This document shows positions 51,313 to 59,962 of a DNA stretch of 64,000 bases, piece after piece. The notes beneath the pieces were generated by a model. It was not told the origin of the DNA, did not search any database, and saw only the letters and a list, made by a program, of their open reading frames with translations. The DNA is from an uncultured Chlamydiae bacterium (GTDB lineage Bacteria > Chlamydiota > Chlamydiia > Chlamydiales > 2-12-FULL-49-11): positions 62,001 through 126,000 of the forward strand of contig CALKUQ010000020.1 in the NCBI GenBank assembly GCA_937996705.1, given 5' to 3'. Both the position numbers and the translations under genes were made by a program. Every line of letters starts with the position of its first letter. Position 1 is the stretch's first letter.

Positions 51313-52235
51313 TTATTCGCTCCCTTTACATGCGCCAATATTCTTTTTGCAAGCTCAGTGTTGGAAAAGTGTCCCGACCTGATTGCAATAAAGTGGGCAA
51401 TCACCCGTATTCCCATTAATGACGTATCTCCGATTAAATCAAGCATTTTATGACGAACCATCTCATCAGAAAACCTAAGACCATCAGGATTAAGAACTTC
51501 AGAACCCTTTACTACAACCCCATTCATCAAAGTCCCCCCTTTTAACACCCCTTTTTCCAAAAGGGCTAACACCTCTTCATAGAGGGAAAAAGTTCTGCAG
51601 GGAGCGATCTCTTCGACGTATTTAACACAATCCATCTCAAATGCATAAAACTGAGAGTGGAGCATGGGGTGTCCTGGGTAACTCAACGTATAGCTAAACT
51701 GTAATTTTTTAGAGGGGAGGGCGACTAGATGAACCTTCCCATCAGACCAATAAATCGGCTGATCCAAATAATACGATTTAACCAAATCTGACTGCTCCTG
51801 CACTTCAACGCTGCGCAAAAGCTGAACAAATGGGAGGGCACTACCGTCCCCCACAGGAATTTCGGGGGCATCCAATTCAATAATCAAATTATCAATTTCA
51901 AACGCTGCTAAGGCCGATAATATATGCTCTACACTCTGAACTTGAACAGAATCTTTCCCTAAAATGGTACATCTAGAAGTTCCACAAACATTATCGACAT
52001 GGGCTTTAACCGTAGGCTTTCCTGGTAAATCGATACGACGAAAGACGATTCCTGTTCCGACTTCTGCTGGCACCAATTTGATATTCACAGAAATTCCAGT
52101 AAAGAGGCCACTTCCTGAAAGAGAAATTTCTTTATTAATTGTCCTTTGTTTCCGAACAGCTGTATCTACACTTCGTTCATCTATGACCTTAACTTCGCAT
52201 GGCAATACCAAACCGACCCCTAGCACTACTTTCAA
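51309..52235 (-). CDS. lpxC: UDP-3-O-acyl-N-acetylglucosamine deacetylase
   Basis: Zinc deacetylase, committed step of lipid A synthesis. Up to 308 residues. TSRCTILG and SVEHILSALAAFEIDN carry the first zinc His, and SDEMVRHKMLDLIGD carries the second His and Asp. There is no ATG near the start. The longest frame begins at TTG 52235, overlapping lnt, and another TTG at about 52211 follows an AGGGG. The start of the enzyme domain proper is at RTINKEISLSGSGLFTG, so about 30 residues are uncertain. Confidence 0.95.
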   Translation of the reverse strand: MKVVLGVGLVLPCEVKVIDERSVDTAVRKQRTINKEISLSGSGLFTGISVNIKLVPAEVGTGIVFRRIDLPGKPTVKAHVDNVCGTSRCTILGKDSVQVQSVEHILSALAAFEIDNLIIELDAPEIPVGDGSALPFVQLLRSVEVQEQSDLVKSYYLDQPIYWSDGKVHLVALPSKKLQFSYTLSYPGHPMLHSQFYAFEMDCVKYVEEIAPCRTFSLYEEVLALLEKGVLKGGTLMNGVVVKGSEVLNPDGLRFSDEMVRHKMLDLIGDTSLMGIRVIAHFIAIRSGHFSNTELAKRILAHVKGANN

Positions 52236-53701
52236 GTTAATACTCTACTGCAAGCAACTCTTTTTATCAAGAACTTCAAAAGAACCGTAAAAAAACAAAA
52301 AAGGAGAAGGGGGAAATTTCCAAATTTCGAGAACATCGTTGGATAAGAATAACAATTGATTGTAGCAGTTTGGGCAAAAGCTATTAAATCTCCTCGCTCA
52401 TCACACTCATTTAGCTTCGCCACAACCCTTCCAAATGGGTCGATCACACCGGTAATTCCTGTATTACACGACCTCAAAACATAGACACCATTTTCAACAG
52501 CTCTAACTCTTCCTAAATTAAAATGCTCGATAGGCAATCGAGATCGAGGAAACCACCCATCATTTGTCAGATTAATTAGAAGTTGAGCGCCACCTTTTTT
52601 CCCCTCACGAATAAGACCAGGGAAGCCCTCTTCATAGCAAATCGAAACTGCAAAGGGGACTTTGCCTATAAAAACTCTAGAAGATTTTCCCGCATCAAAA
52701 AACGAATTAATTCCATACCCTTCTAGAAAAGGGCGAAGAAAGGTAAAGGGCAAATATTCGGCCAGGGGCACTAACACCCTCTTTTCATACCTTTCATACC
52801 CATTTTGATTAGGAAGGAGATGAAATGCTGCATTATAGACATCGTCAATCAATCCGATAACAATTTCACTCGAATAGTACCTTCCCAGTTTTTCAGAAAC
52901 ACTTAAGTGATAAGAGGAATCCCCATGCAACGCAACCTCGGGCAAAACAATCAAATCAAAATTAGCTTTTTTAGTCTCTTTTAGCAGGGCAAAAATTCTT
53001 TCCCACTGTTTTTCTATTGAGATCTCCTCTTTTTGCTCTACCGTCAATCCCGTTTGAATCAGGGCAACATTAAAAAATGGCTCTTTTGTATTTTTACTCT
53101 CCCAGTATTGAATGTGGAGAAAGCTAATGAAAAGTAGCGCAGACACTGCAACTACCCCACTTTTTATTTTTGCATGTGCAAATAAATAGGAAACAAAAAT
53201 AACAGTGAAGGAAAGTGCATAAACTCCTAATAGCGAAGCTATTTGCAGGGTTAGTGGATGAAATGCCATAACAAGTCCCGCCGGACTGAAAGGAAACCCA
53301 CAAAAAAGCAAAAGCCTACTCCATTCAAAGAGAGTCCAGAGGCTGGCTGCTGCCAAGCCATTCAAATAGGAGAATGTTTCACCCCTAAAAACAAGAGCAA
53401 ATTGGATCGCAAATAAAAAAACCATAAACAGATAGGCAAAAACGACCCCTGGTCCATGGTAATGAGTAGTAGCAAGCCAACCCAATTGAAAGGAAAAGAC
53501 AAAAGTTGCCCAAGCAAATGCAAGGAGAAAAGCCTTTCTTTTATCACCTTCATTTTTAAGGAGAAAAAAAATACCTGTATAACCGAACAAAAGGGAGGCA
53601 AGTGGGAAAATAAAATGACGATCTGGCTGTCCAAGAGCGGCAAAACATGCTGAAGCTATAAATATTATAATCTTAATTAGGCTTGCTTTTCTGGGTTGCA
53701 G
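52232..53701 (-). CDS. lnt: Apolipoprotein N-acyltransferase, probable CTG start
   Basis: Inner-membrane enzyme that adds the third acyl chain to lipoproteins. C-N hydrolase domain residues are E in LVLPEVALHG, K in YEKRVLVPLAEYLP and C in FAVSICYEEGFPG. The longest standard frame starts at TTG 53590. However, upstream codons in the same frame encode the typical Lnt first helix (IIIFIASACFAALGQPD). AAGGAG (53713-53708) stands 6 nt before CTG 53701, which would give 489 residues. CTG initiation is an inference; the first amino acids would be MQPRKASLIK. It overlaps doxX by 29 nt. Confidence 0.88.
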   Translation of the reverse strand: MQPRKASLIKIIIFIASACFAALGQPDRHFIFPLASLLFGYTGIFFLLKNEGDKRKAFLLAFAWATFVFSFQLGWLATTHYHGPGVVFAYLFMVFLFAIQFALVFRGETFSYLNGLAAASLWTLFEWSRLLLFCGFPFSPAGLVMAFHPLTLQIASLLGVYALSFTVIFVSYLFAHAKIKSGVVAVSALLFISFLHIQYWESKNTKEPFFNVALIQTGLTVEQKEEISIEKQWERIFALLKETKKANFDLIVLPEVALHGDSSYHLSVSEKLGRYYSSEIVIGLIDDVYNAAFHLLPNQNGYERYEKRVLVPLAEYLPFTFLRPFLEGYGINSFFDAGKSSRVFIGKVPFAVSICYEEGFPGLIREGKKGGAQLLINLTNDGWFPRSRLPIEHFNLGRVRAVENGVYVLRSCNTGITGVIDPFGRVVAKLNECDERGDLIAFAQTATINCYSYPTMFSKFGNFPLLLFCFFTVLLKFLIKRVACSRVLT

Positions 53702-54137
53702 GGGAATCTCCTTGTCCGAGCGCTATAATAACGAAAAGAGATCCGATAATCGACAAGTTTTTTAAGAATAAAATGAGCGAACGCTGCATCAGCGGACCAT
53801 CAAGAAACCAAAAATGGTAGTATAGGGCAGTTGTTGGAATCAGCTGACAAAGCAAAAGAAGGGCCCCTAAACGAACCCTTAAACTAAGACAAAGAATAAA
53901 CCCGCCCGCAAGTTGTAGGGCAGATCCTAAAATAACTAATATCGGAACTGTCATTAAAAGGTTTTGAATTACAAATGAGACCCCTTCAATATATCCAATG
54001 TAGAGTTCCCAATTCGCCATCGCTGCAGAGAGCTCCGATTTTGAAATTTCCCAGTTCAAAATCGAATTGACACCCAGGGCCAAAAAAATAATACTCACTA
54101 AAAACCGGCCGATTCCTGCAAGAATTCTATAGCCCAT
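53673..54137 (-). CDS. DoxX-family membrane protein
   Basis: 154 residues with four hydrophobic helices. FLVSIIFLALGVNSILNW starts the protein, then LVILGSALQLAGGFIL, and TTALYYHFWFL with LILFLKNLSIIGSLFVI matches the DoxX signature (YHHFW, KNLAIxG). Function in thiosulfate or stress chemistry is known only for distant members. Here it leads the lipid A/lipoprotein operon, 32 bp from the divergent rsmB. The ATG start is MGYRILAGIG. Confidence 0.8.
   Translation of the reverse strand: MGYRILAGIGRFLVSIIFLALGVNSILNWEISKSELSAAMANWELYIGYIEGVSFVIQNLLMTVPILVILGSALQLAGGFILCLSLRVRLGALLLLCQLIPTTALYYHFWFLDGPLMQRSLILFLKNLSIIGSLFVIIALGQGDSPATQKSKPN
53702..53713 (-). promoter_or_regulatory. Ribosome binding site supporting the CTG start of lnt
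   Basis: AAGGAG on the minus strand (53713-53708), 6 nt from CTG 53701, inside the end of the doxX-like gene. Confidence 0.5.
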
Positions 54138-54169
54138 CCGTTATACCTCTTTATTATATTCTTTACAGT

Positions 54170-55321
54170 ATGTTAGAATTATTGGCTATGGTAACTCAAT
54201 TTCATCAAAATCATATACTCAATTTTTTGGCCACTTTTGACCAAACCCCTAACATCCCCCTAGATTTACAACTACGCCACTATTTAAAACAGAATAAGTC
54301 TATTGGTTCTAAAGACAGAAAACTAGTGGGGGACACCATTTATGAAATGGTCCGCTGGCTTGGACTAATTGATAAAAATGTTTCCGAACCTATTACTTGG
54401 GATAAACGGCTAGAAACCTATTTAAAATTCCCCCTAGAGACCCTTTCCCTACACCCAAGTCTTGAGCCTCATGAAAAAGTGAGCTTCCCTAAAGAATTTT
54501 ATGAGATACTCTCGTCTCATATCGGCGATGCTAAAGCTAAAGAATTTTGTTTAAATTCAAACCTCGCAGCTCCTATTACTATTCGGGTTAATCTATTAAA
54601 AATTAGCAGGGAAGATTTATTTAAAAATCTCTCGGCAAAATTCTCCTGTTCCCTTTGTGAGGAATCCAAAACCGGGATCGTTTTTCATAAAAAGATCAAT
54701 TTTTTTGAATTACCTGAATTTAAACAAGGGTTTTTTGAAATACAAGACGAAGCAAGCCAATTAGTTGCAGAATTTGTTGAGGCAACTCCCGGGGATGAAA
54801 TTCTTGACTACTGCGCAGGCTCTGGAGGAAAAAGCTTAAGCATTGCCACAAAAATGAAAGGGAAAGGACAAATCTTTGTTCATGACATCCGAAAAAAACC
54901 CCTTGAAAAGGCAAAAGAGAGATTTAAGAGAGCCGGAATCCAAAACGTCCAAACAATTCTTGATTTAAAACCCTCCATGAAGGGGAGAATGAATTGGCTC
55001 CTTCTTGATGTGCCATGCACGGGTAGTGGGACTTGGAGGAGAAATCCTGATCAGAAATGGAAATTCAACAAAGAGACCCTAGACAGACTTGTCCAGGAAC
55101 AGAGAAAAATTTTTGAAGAGGCCCTACCCTATTTGCACAATAAAGGAAAAATTGTCTATGCTACCTGCTCTGTACTCCCTGAAGAGAATGAGGAGCAAAT
55201 CGCCTATTTTCTAGAAAAGTACAATCTAATCTCCACAAAACCTTTTTTCAAAAGCTCCCCTAAACCGAATAAAAAAGACGGTTTTTTTGCAGCTCTTCTT
55301 GAAAAAACTCCCTCCTTATGA
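54170..55321 (+). CDS. rsmB: RsmB/Sun-family rRNA cytosine-5 methyltransferase
   Basis: 383 residues. The N-terminal about 100 residues look like a shortened NusB-like RNA-binding domain. The C-terminal methylase has ILDYCAGSGGKSL (AdoMet site), LLLDVPCTGSGTWRRNPD with a conserved Cys, and ATCSVLPEENE with the catalytic Cys. It likely modifies 16S rRNA. Start ATG 54170; an ATG six codons in is equally possible. It leads the rsmB-surA-rsmA unit. Confidence 0.9.
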   Translation: MLELLAMVTQFHQNHILNFLATFDQTPNIPLDLQLRHYLKQNKSIGSKDRKLVGDTIYEMVRWLGLIDKNVSEPITWDKRLETYLKFPLETLSLHPSLEPHEKVSFPKEFYEILSSHIGDAKAKEFCLNSNLAAPITIRVNLLKISREDLFKNLSAKFSCSLCEESKTGIVFHKKINFFELPEFKQGFFEIQDEASQLVAEFVEATPGDEILDYCAGSGGKSLSIATKMKGKGQIFVHDIRKKPLEKAKERFKRAGIQNVQTILDLKPSMKGRMNWLLLDVPCTGSGTWRRNPDQKWKFNKETLDRLVQEQRKIFEEALPYLHNKGKIVYATCSVLPEENEEQIAYFLEKYNLISTKPFFKSSPKPNKKDGFFAALLEKTPSL

Positions 55322-55335
55322 TATAGTTCTGATCT

Positions 55336-56382
55336 ATGAAAAAAATCCTTATAATGCTCGCAACTTCTGCCCTTCTCTCAAAAGGAGTTTGTCAGACACC
55401 TAGTTTTGCCCCTCAATCAGGGGAGACTTATGAAATTATTGTCTCTAATCGACCTCTTGTAAAAATCAATGGCAAAACGTTTTCTGTTCTTGATGTCAAA
55501 AAAAAGATGGACCTGTTTTTGCAAGAACACCACCCAGAAACACTCTCCTCTAACCTCCTTGTCTACCAATTTTATGCACAAAATTGGAGACACTCCCTTC
55601 AAGAGATGATTGATAACGAACTGATCAAAATGGAAGCAGAATCGTACAAAATTCAGATCTCCGACGGAGATATCAGACAAGACATGGACAGGAGATTTGG
55701 TCCTAATGTCGTGAAGCGATTAGATGAGCTTAAACTAACTTTTGAAGAAGCAAAAGAGATGACTCGTGATGAGATTGTCGTAAGGAATATGACCTGGTAT
55801 AAAGTATGGGCTAAAGTTCTTCATGATGTGACGCCAGAACTTGTTAAGTCTCAACAAGATACATACATTGCAAAGCTCGCTCTAAAAGATGAATGGACTT
55901 ATAAAATGGCCACAGTGAGAGGTTCTGATGAAACTGGAGAAATTGCAACAAAAGCATACGAAATGCTCGTGGACGCCGGGAAAACATCCTTAGACAAAGT
56001 TTCTTCGGAAAGCCTTCCCGCAAATACTGTTTTAACCGTTTCTGATCCCATCACGATTTCCTCTAAAGATCTAGCCCCTGAAATCTTAACCGTTTTAGAA
56101 TCCCTCCCTGCAGAGACTTTTTCAAAGCCGATCGCACAAAAAAGCAGATCAGATGGCTCTATAGTGTATAGAATGTTTTGCGTGACAGATCACAAAAAAG
56201 ACATTTCTCCCCGTTTTGAAGAAATTTCTTCAAAAATACACGACACCCTTGTGCAACAATATGGGAATATCCAAAGAGAAGAGTATTTCGCAAAACTAAG
56301 AAAACGTTTTTTTTGTGAAGATTTAGTTGTAGCAAACCTATTTCCACCAGCCTACCAACCATTCACAATCAGTGGATCCTAG
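55336..56382 (+). CDS. SurA/PpiC-like periplasmic chaperone
   Basis: 348 residues with a signal peptide (MKKILIMLATSALLSKGVCQ). The N domain (VLDVKKKMDLFLQ, MIDNELIKMEAESYKIQISD, IRQDMDRRFG) is the SurA-N helical fold. The C part (SKPIAQKSRSDGSIVYRMF) is like a degenerate parvulin domain, without an obvious active set. It probably assists outer-membrane protein folding alongside the BamD- and LptE-like genes. Overlaps rsmA by 11 nt. Confidence 0.75.
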   Translation: MKKILIMLATSALLSKGVCQTPSFAPQSGETYEIIVSNRPLVKINGKTFSVLDVKKKMDLFLQEHHPETLSSNLLVYQFYAQNWRHSLQEMIDNELIKMEAESYKIQISDGDIRQDMDRRFGPNVVKRLDELKLTFEEAKEMTRDEIVVRNMTWYKVWAKVLHDVTPELVKSQQDTYIAKLALKDEWTYKMATVRGSDETGEIATKAYEMLVDAGKTSLDKVSSESLPANTVLTVSDPITISSKDLAPEILTVLESLPAETFSKPIAQKSRSDGSIVYRMFCVTDHKKDISPRFEEISSKIHDTLVQQYGNIQREEYFAKLRKRFFCEDLVVANLFPPAYQPFTISGS

Positions 56383-57136
56383 AAAACTCTCAGAACTTGA
56401 CCCTTTTTTAAAAGGGTCTGGACTTTCTCCGAAAAAATCATTGTCACAGAATTTTCTTGTCGACATGAATGTCTTAAAAAAAATTGTAAAGACAGCTGAA
56501 ATAAAACCTGGCGATTCTGTTTTAGAAATAGGCCCAGGCCCGGGGGGGTTGACTCTGACATTAATTGAAGCTGGAGCAGAGGTAACTGCCATTGAAATTG
56601 ATAAAAACTATGCTAGCAAACTGAGTGAGACTATTAATAGCCCCCACTTAAAAGTAATCTGCGAAGATTTTCTCCGATATACACCTGCTAAAGAAGCAAT
56701 TGTTGTAGCAAATATTCCTTATCACATTTCTACCCCCATTATCGAGAAACTTACAGAACATAGAGAGCTTTTTTCTAGAATTTTTCTTACTGTTCAAAAA
56801 GATTTTGCGGAAAGAATCCTTACTAAAGGGAAGAGCAATGCTTTCTCAATTTTCATAGATTTTTACTTTGAAGCTTCTATCCCCTTTACAATCAGCAAAG
56901 ATTGCTTTTATCCCAAGCCAACTATTGCATCTGTTCTTCTCTCACTCAAACCAAGAAAAACTCTACCCGTTAAAGACCCAGAAGCTTTTATAACCTTTAC
57001 CCGGCTCCTTTTTCAAAAACGGAGAAAAATGATCCGCTCTATTTTAGGAGATCCTTCACTCACTTCAGCAAGACCTGAATCTCTTCAAACAAAGGATCTT
57101 ATTCAACTCTACCTCTCCCTCAAAGCGGATAGCTAA
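56372..57136 (+). CDS. rsmA: 16S rRNA dimethyladenosine transferase
   Basis: KsgA methylates two adenines near the 16S 3' end. 254 residues. GTG start. KKSLSQNFLVDMNVLKKI, then VLEIGPGPGGLTLTL (AdoMet) and VANIPYHISTPI (catalytic NIPY). The C-terminal helical domain includes FQKRRKMIRSIL. The stop is immediately before the convergent dacA stop (57137), with no spacer. Confidence 0.96.
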   Translation: MDPRKLSELDPFLKGSGLSPKKSLSQNFLVDMNVLKKIVKTAEIKPGDSVLEIGPGPGGLTLTLIEAGAEVTAIEIDKNYASKLSETINSPHLKVICEDFLRYTPAKEAIVVANIPYHISTPIIEKLTEHRELFSRIFLTVQKDFAERILTKGKSNAFSIFIDFYFEASIPFTISKDCFYPKPTIASVLLSLKPRKTLPVKDPEAFITFTRLLFQKRRKMIRSILGDPSLTSARPESLQTKDLIQLYLSLKADS

Positions 57137-58429
57137 TCAAGACTTAACAGGCTTAGCCCTTAAAAGAAGCGCCAAAATGGCAGATGCTAAAATAAGAAAA
57201 ATTGGCAAAATGATAGGGATAAAACAGGCCCTGATAATTTCTAAAAGGACATACTGAAACTTAAGCCCCACTCGATTCAGTGCAACTAAATTTTGAGTCA
57301 TCAAAACTCTTTGATCTGCTTTTGTAACAATAGTCATCTGAGCAACACAATCCCCTTCCTCAATCGGAAGCTTTAACTCATTCCAACTAAGCTTCGCTAC
57401 GACATCTTCTTCTTCTGACGGATAAAACTTGAGATAAAGGTCATCTTCTAGCGTGGCTACTAAAGCTCTATTTGCCTTTGGAATTTCCTTATCATAAAGG
57501 GCTTCTGCTTTAGGAAATAGCAATCGCTCTTGCATAGGCTCTGAAAACGCAGTCTCAAATAAGAGTACCGCATCTTCAAATCGCTGGCTAGAGGAGGGAC
57601 TCTTATGTAAAGCTGCAATCAACTCCCTCTCCCCATTGCTGGCAAGGGCCACAATATTATACTTAGCTTTTTTTGTATAACCGGTCTTAATTCCCTGAGC
57701 CCAATGGTAGAAATTTTTACTATCTGGCCTGATTAAGTGATTCCCGTTAAGTTTAGATCGGTTATAACTGGGCATCCTTACAATTTCTCGAAATAACGGG
57801 TATTTTAAGGCCTCCCTAGCTATAACTGCCATATCATATGCAGTCGTCTTATGATCGCTATGAAATAGTCCATGCGGGTTGCAAAAATGAGTATTTTTAC
57901 ACCCAAGGTCTTTTATCATCTCATTTAACTTATTTACAAAAACTTGAATATCGCCACATAAAAACTCTGCAATCACATTTGTAGAGTCATTGGCTGAAGC
58001 AATCATCGCACTGTATAGAAGCTCCCTTAAAGAGATCCTTTCCTTTCTTTTTAAATTATAAGTAGTTCCATCCAATTCTAAGATATGTGGTGGCAAAAGT
58101 GTCCCCTTTTCCCCCTTTACCTCCTCACTGACAACTCTAAGCGCATCCTCTGAACAAACCACCATCTCATCAAGCTTATCTCCAGCGAATTTTAAAAGAT
58201 AAAGTGCGGTAGCAATTTTTGTCGTTGAACCTGGATAAACACTCTCATTCCCCTTTTTATCAAAAAGAACCTTTCCTGTTCGAGCATCCATCAAAATAGC
58301 GTACGGAGTTTCAATTTGAACTTCCAAAGGCTTTGAAAAAAGGGCAACTTGTGCCGCTAAGAAAAAAAATATAAACATGCGCCGATGAGCCATGGTTAGA
58401 CTATGACGAAGTTTTTTTTTCATTTCCAT
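57137..58429 (-). CDS. D-alanyl-D-alanine carboxypeptidase (DacA family)
   Basis: 430 residues. Signal-anchor helix near residues 17-32. Active-site motifs are SxxK in PGSTTKIATALY, SxN in IASANDSTN and KTG in GIKTGYTKKAKYN. The C-terminal beta domain and a second hydrophobic helix (about 400-425) follow, ending RAKPVKS. It trims peptidoglycan stem peptides. In chlamydiae it is a target of beta-lactams. Divergent from the 58505 gene. Confidence 0.93.
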   Translation of the reverse strand: MEMKKKLRHSLTMAHRRMFIFFFLAAQVALFSKPLEVQIETPYAILMDARTGKVLFDKKGNESVYPGSTTKIATALYLLKFAGDKLDEMVVCSEDALRVVSEEVKGEKGTLLPPHILELDGTTYNLKRKERISLRELLYSAMIASANDSTNVIAEFLCGDIQVFVNKLNEMIKDLGCKNTHFCNPHGLFHSDHKTTAYDMAVIAREALKYPLFREIVRMPSYNRSKLNGNHLIRPDSKNFYHWAQGIKTGYTKKAKYNIVALASNGERELIAALHKSPSSSQRFEDAVLLFETAFSEPMQERLLFPKAEALYDKEIPKANRALVATLEDDLYLKFYPSEEEDVVAKLSWNELKLPIEEGDCVAQMTIVTKADQRVLMTQNLVALNRVGLKFQYVLLEIIRACFIPIILPIFLILASAILALLLRAKPVKS

Positions 58430-58504
58430 AAAAAATGAGTTTAAAAAAAAGCCTTACCTTTCTATTAAGAGGTCTAGGGAACTATTTTTTAGGAAAAACC
58501 AATA

Positions 58505-58936
58505 ATGTTTGCCTCACAAAAATTAGAAAAAATCTTTCAAAAGTTTTCCACAGACTTAGGAAACCATCTTCAAGATGGCGTTATTAAAGTGGATCTATCT
58601 CTTCTTAAGAGATTTAATCTGTTAAACAAAACACCTGAAGAAGAAAAAGAACTCCAATCACAGTTCCCATTTTACTTTCATGTTATTGAAAGTCAGGAGA
58701 AAGTGACCCTCTTTAACAACCAATTTGTTGTTTGGATTATTCCAAAAGTTGAAGATGAGATACCTACCACGCTTACACTAATTGCTCTAAGCCAGAAGGA
58801 TGATCTTCGGCTAGAAATCGCCTTTTCAACTGCAGGGGTCTATAACACTCCAAAGTATGTACTTAAGGTACTTAGACACTATCTATCTGAAGTAATTGAC
58901 ACAGAAGAGGAAATAGCTTCAATCTCTCCAAACTAG
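58505..58936 (+). CDS. Conserved chlamydial hypothetical (CT550-like position)
   Basis: 143 residues, soluble, no motif known. Middle segment KVTLFNNQFVVWIIPKVEDE with alternating hydrophobics looks beta-rich. It lies between dacA and rsbW, the position of C. trachomatis CT550. It overlaps the rsbW stop by 4 bp on opposite strands. Function unknown. Confidence 0.7.
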   Translation: MFASQKLEKIFQKFSTDLGNHLQDGVIKVDLSLLKRFNLLNKTPEEEKELQSQFPFYFHVIESQEKVTLFNNQFVVWIIPKVEDEIPTTLTLIALSQKDDLRLEIAFSTAGVYNTPKYVLKVLRHYLSEVIDTEEEIASISPN

Positions 58937-59340
58937 AATTTTAGAGTTAAGGTCAAAATATTCCATCCATCAGATCGCGTGTATGTTACTGCATCTGTTA
59001 ATTTTAAGATTAAGTGGATGCCTAAACCGCCGATTTCTCGCTCTTCTAAATTAGCCTCGGCATGTGTAGATTTTGTATTTTCTAGGGGATTAAAGGGAGC
59101 CCCTTGGTCTTTAATAATAAAATCAATGTGACCTGGATTTTTCACACATTCAAGCTCAATAAAACCAGGAGGATAAACCGTATATGCATAACTGATTACA
59201 TTGACAATTGCCTCTTCTACCGCGATTATAAACTTCTTATGTCTTTCAGAAAGAGCTTGCTCAGGAATCATACTCCTTACCCAACTCATGATCGCATCGA
59301 GTTCAAAAAGAATTGCTCGAAACTGCCTATTTTCGCTCAT
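58933..59340 (-). CDS. rsbW: RsbW-type anti-sigma/anti-anti-sigma switch kinase
   Basis: 135 residues with a GHKL ATPase fold: N box EEAIVNVISYAY, G1 IKDQGAPFNPL and G2 EIGGLGIHLILKLTD. Such proteins phosphorylate an antagonist (RsbV) and in Chlamydia bind a sigma factor or sigma-66 regulator. The Rsb partner genes are not in the window. Overlaps the lptE-like gene by 14 nt. Confidence 0.92.
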   Translation of the reverse strand: MSENRQFRAILFELDAIMSWVRSMIPEQALSERHKKFIIAVEEAIVNVISYAYTVYPPGFIELECVKNPGHIDFIIKDQGAPFNPLENTKSTHAEANLEEREIGGLGIHLILKLTDAVTYTRSDGWNILTLTLKF

Positions 59341-59962
59341 TTTTGTCTCTTATAAAGGGAGGGGCCCTTGACAATCCTTCTACAATTTTCCCAGCTAAAT
59401 CTTGAAAAAGTGGAACATGCGCCTCACCTCTTGCGCCCTCTTCTGAATCAAGCTGCCCTAAAGAGTATTGGAGGGTCATTTGCTCTTTTCCCCAAACATC
59501 TTTGAACTCAATTTCTTTAGCTGAAATAGGATTTACAAAATCGTACTCAACTTGTGACTTTACTTTAAAGGGCTGGAGAATTGGCTCTTTTGTCTTACTA
59601 TCTCTTAGAGTAACCAAGGCAATTATCGTTTTTCTCCCCTCATCAGGGTAGAGTCTCTTCACCTCACCACCTTTTGCAGTCTTTACATCCCACTCATATC
59701 CAATAGTATCTGTAAGGTTACTTTCAAATGAGACAACCAATTCCGTGGAGGAGCTAGATGAACTGTATGCAAATTTACCTGTGCTGGCCATTGCTCTGGC
59801 TAAGGAATTTCTAAGAACTCCATCCTCATCATCTTTAATTAAGGGGATAGAAATCGTGGTGACGCCCTCACCTGTACTTTGTCCGGCTGCATGATAACCG
59901 CAACTCGAAAAACCAAAGCAAACAAATAAACTAAGCAGTTGTATTATCTTCGAATGTAACAT
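59327..59962 (-). CDS. LptE-like outer-membrane lipoprotein
   Basis: 211 residues. The lipobox is FSSCGYH at about residues 18-24, followed by AAGQSTGEGV, which is close to the LptE N terminus (CGYxxxG). The C part is beta-rich. LptE helps LptD insert lipopolysaccharide at the outer membrane; chlamydial CT548-like proteins sit here. It overlaps the BamD-like gene by 32 nt. Confidence 0.8.
   Translation of the reverse strand: MLHSKIIQLLSLFVCFGFSSCGYHAAGQSTGEGVTTISIPLIKDDEDGVLRNSLARAMASTGKFAYSSSSSSTELVVSFESNLTDTIGYEWDVKTAKGGEVKRLYPDEGRKTIIALVTLRDSKTKEPILQPFKVKSQVEYDFVNPISAKEIEFKDVWGKEQMTLQYSLGQLDSEEGARGEAHVPLFQDLAGKIVEGLSRAPPFIRDKNERK

Noticed and set aside
53362..53643. Separate 93-codon frame overlapping lnt
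   Set aside because: It is a shadow frame; the lnt frame itself stays open to the CTG start and has the conserved N-terminal helix.
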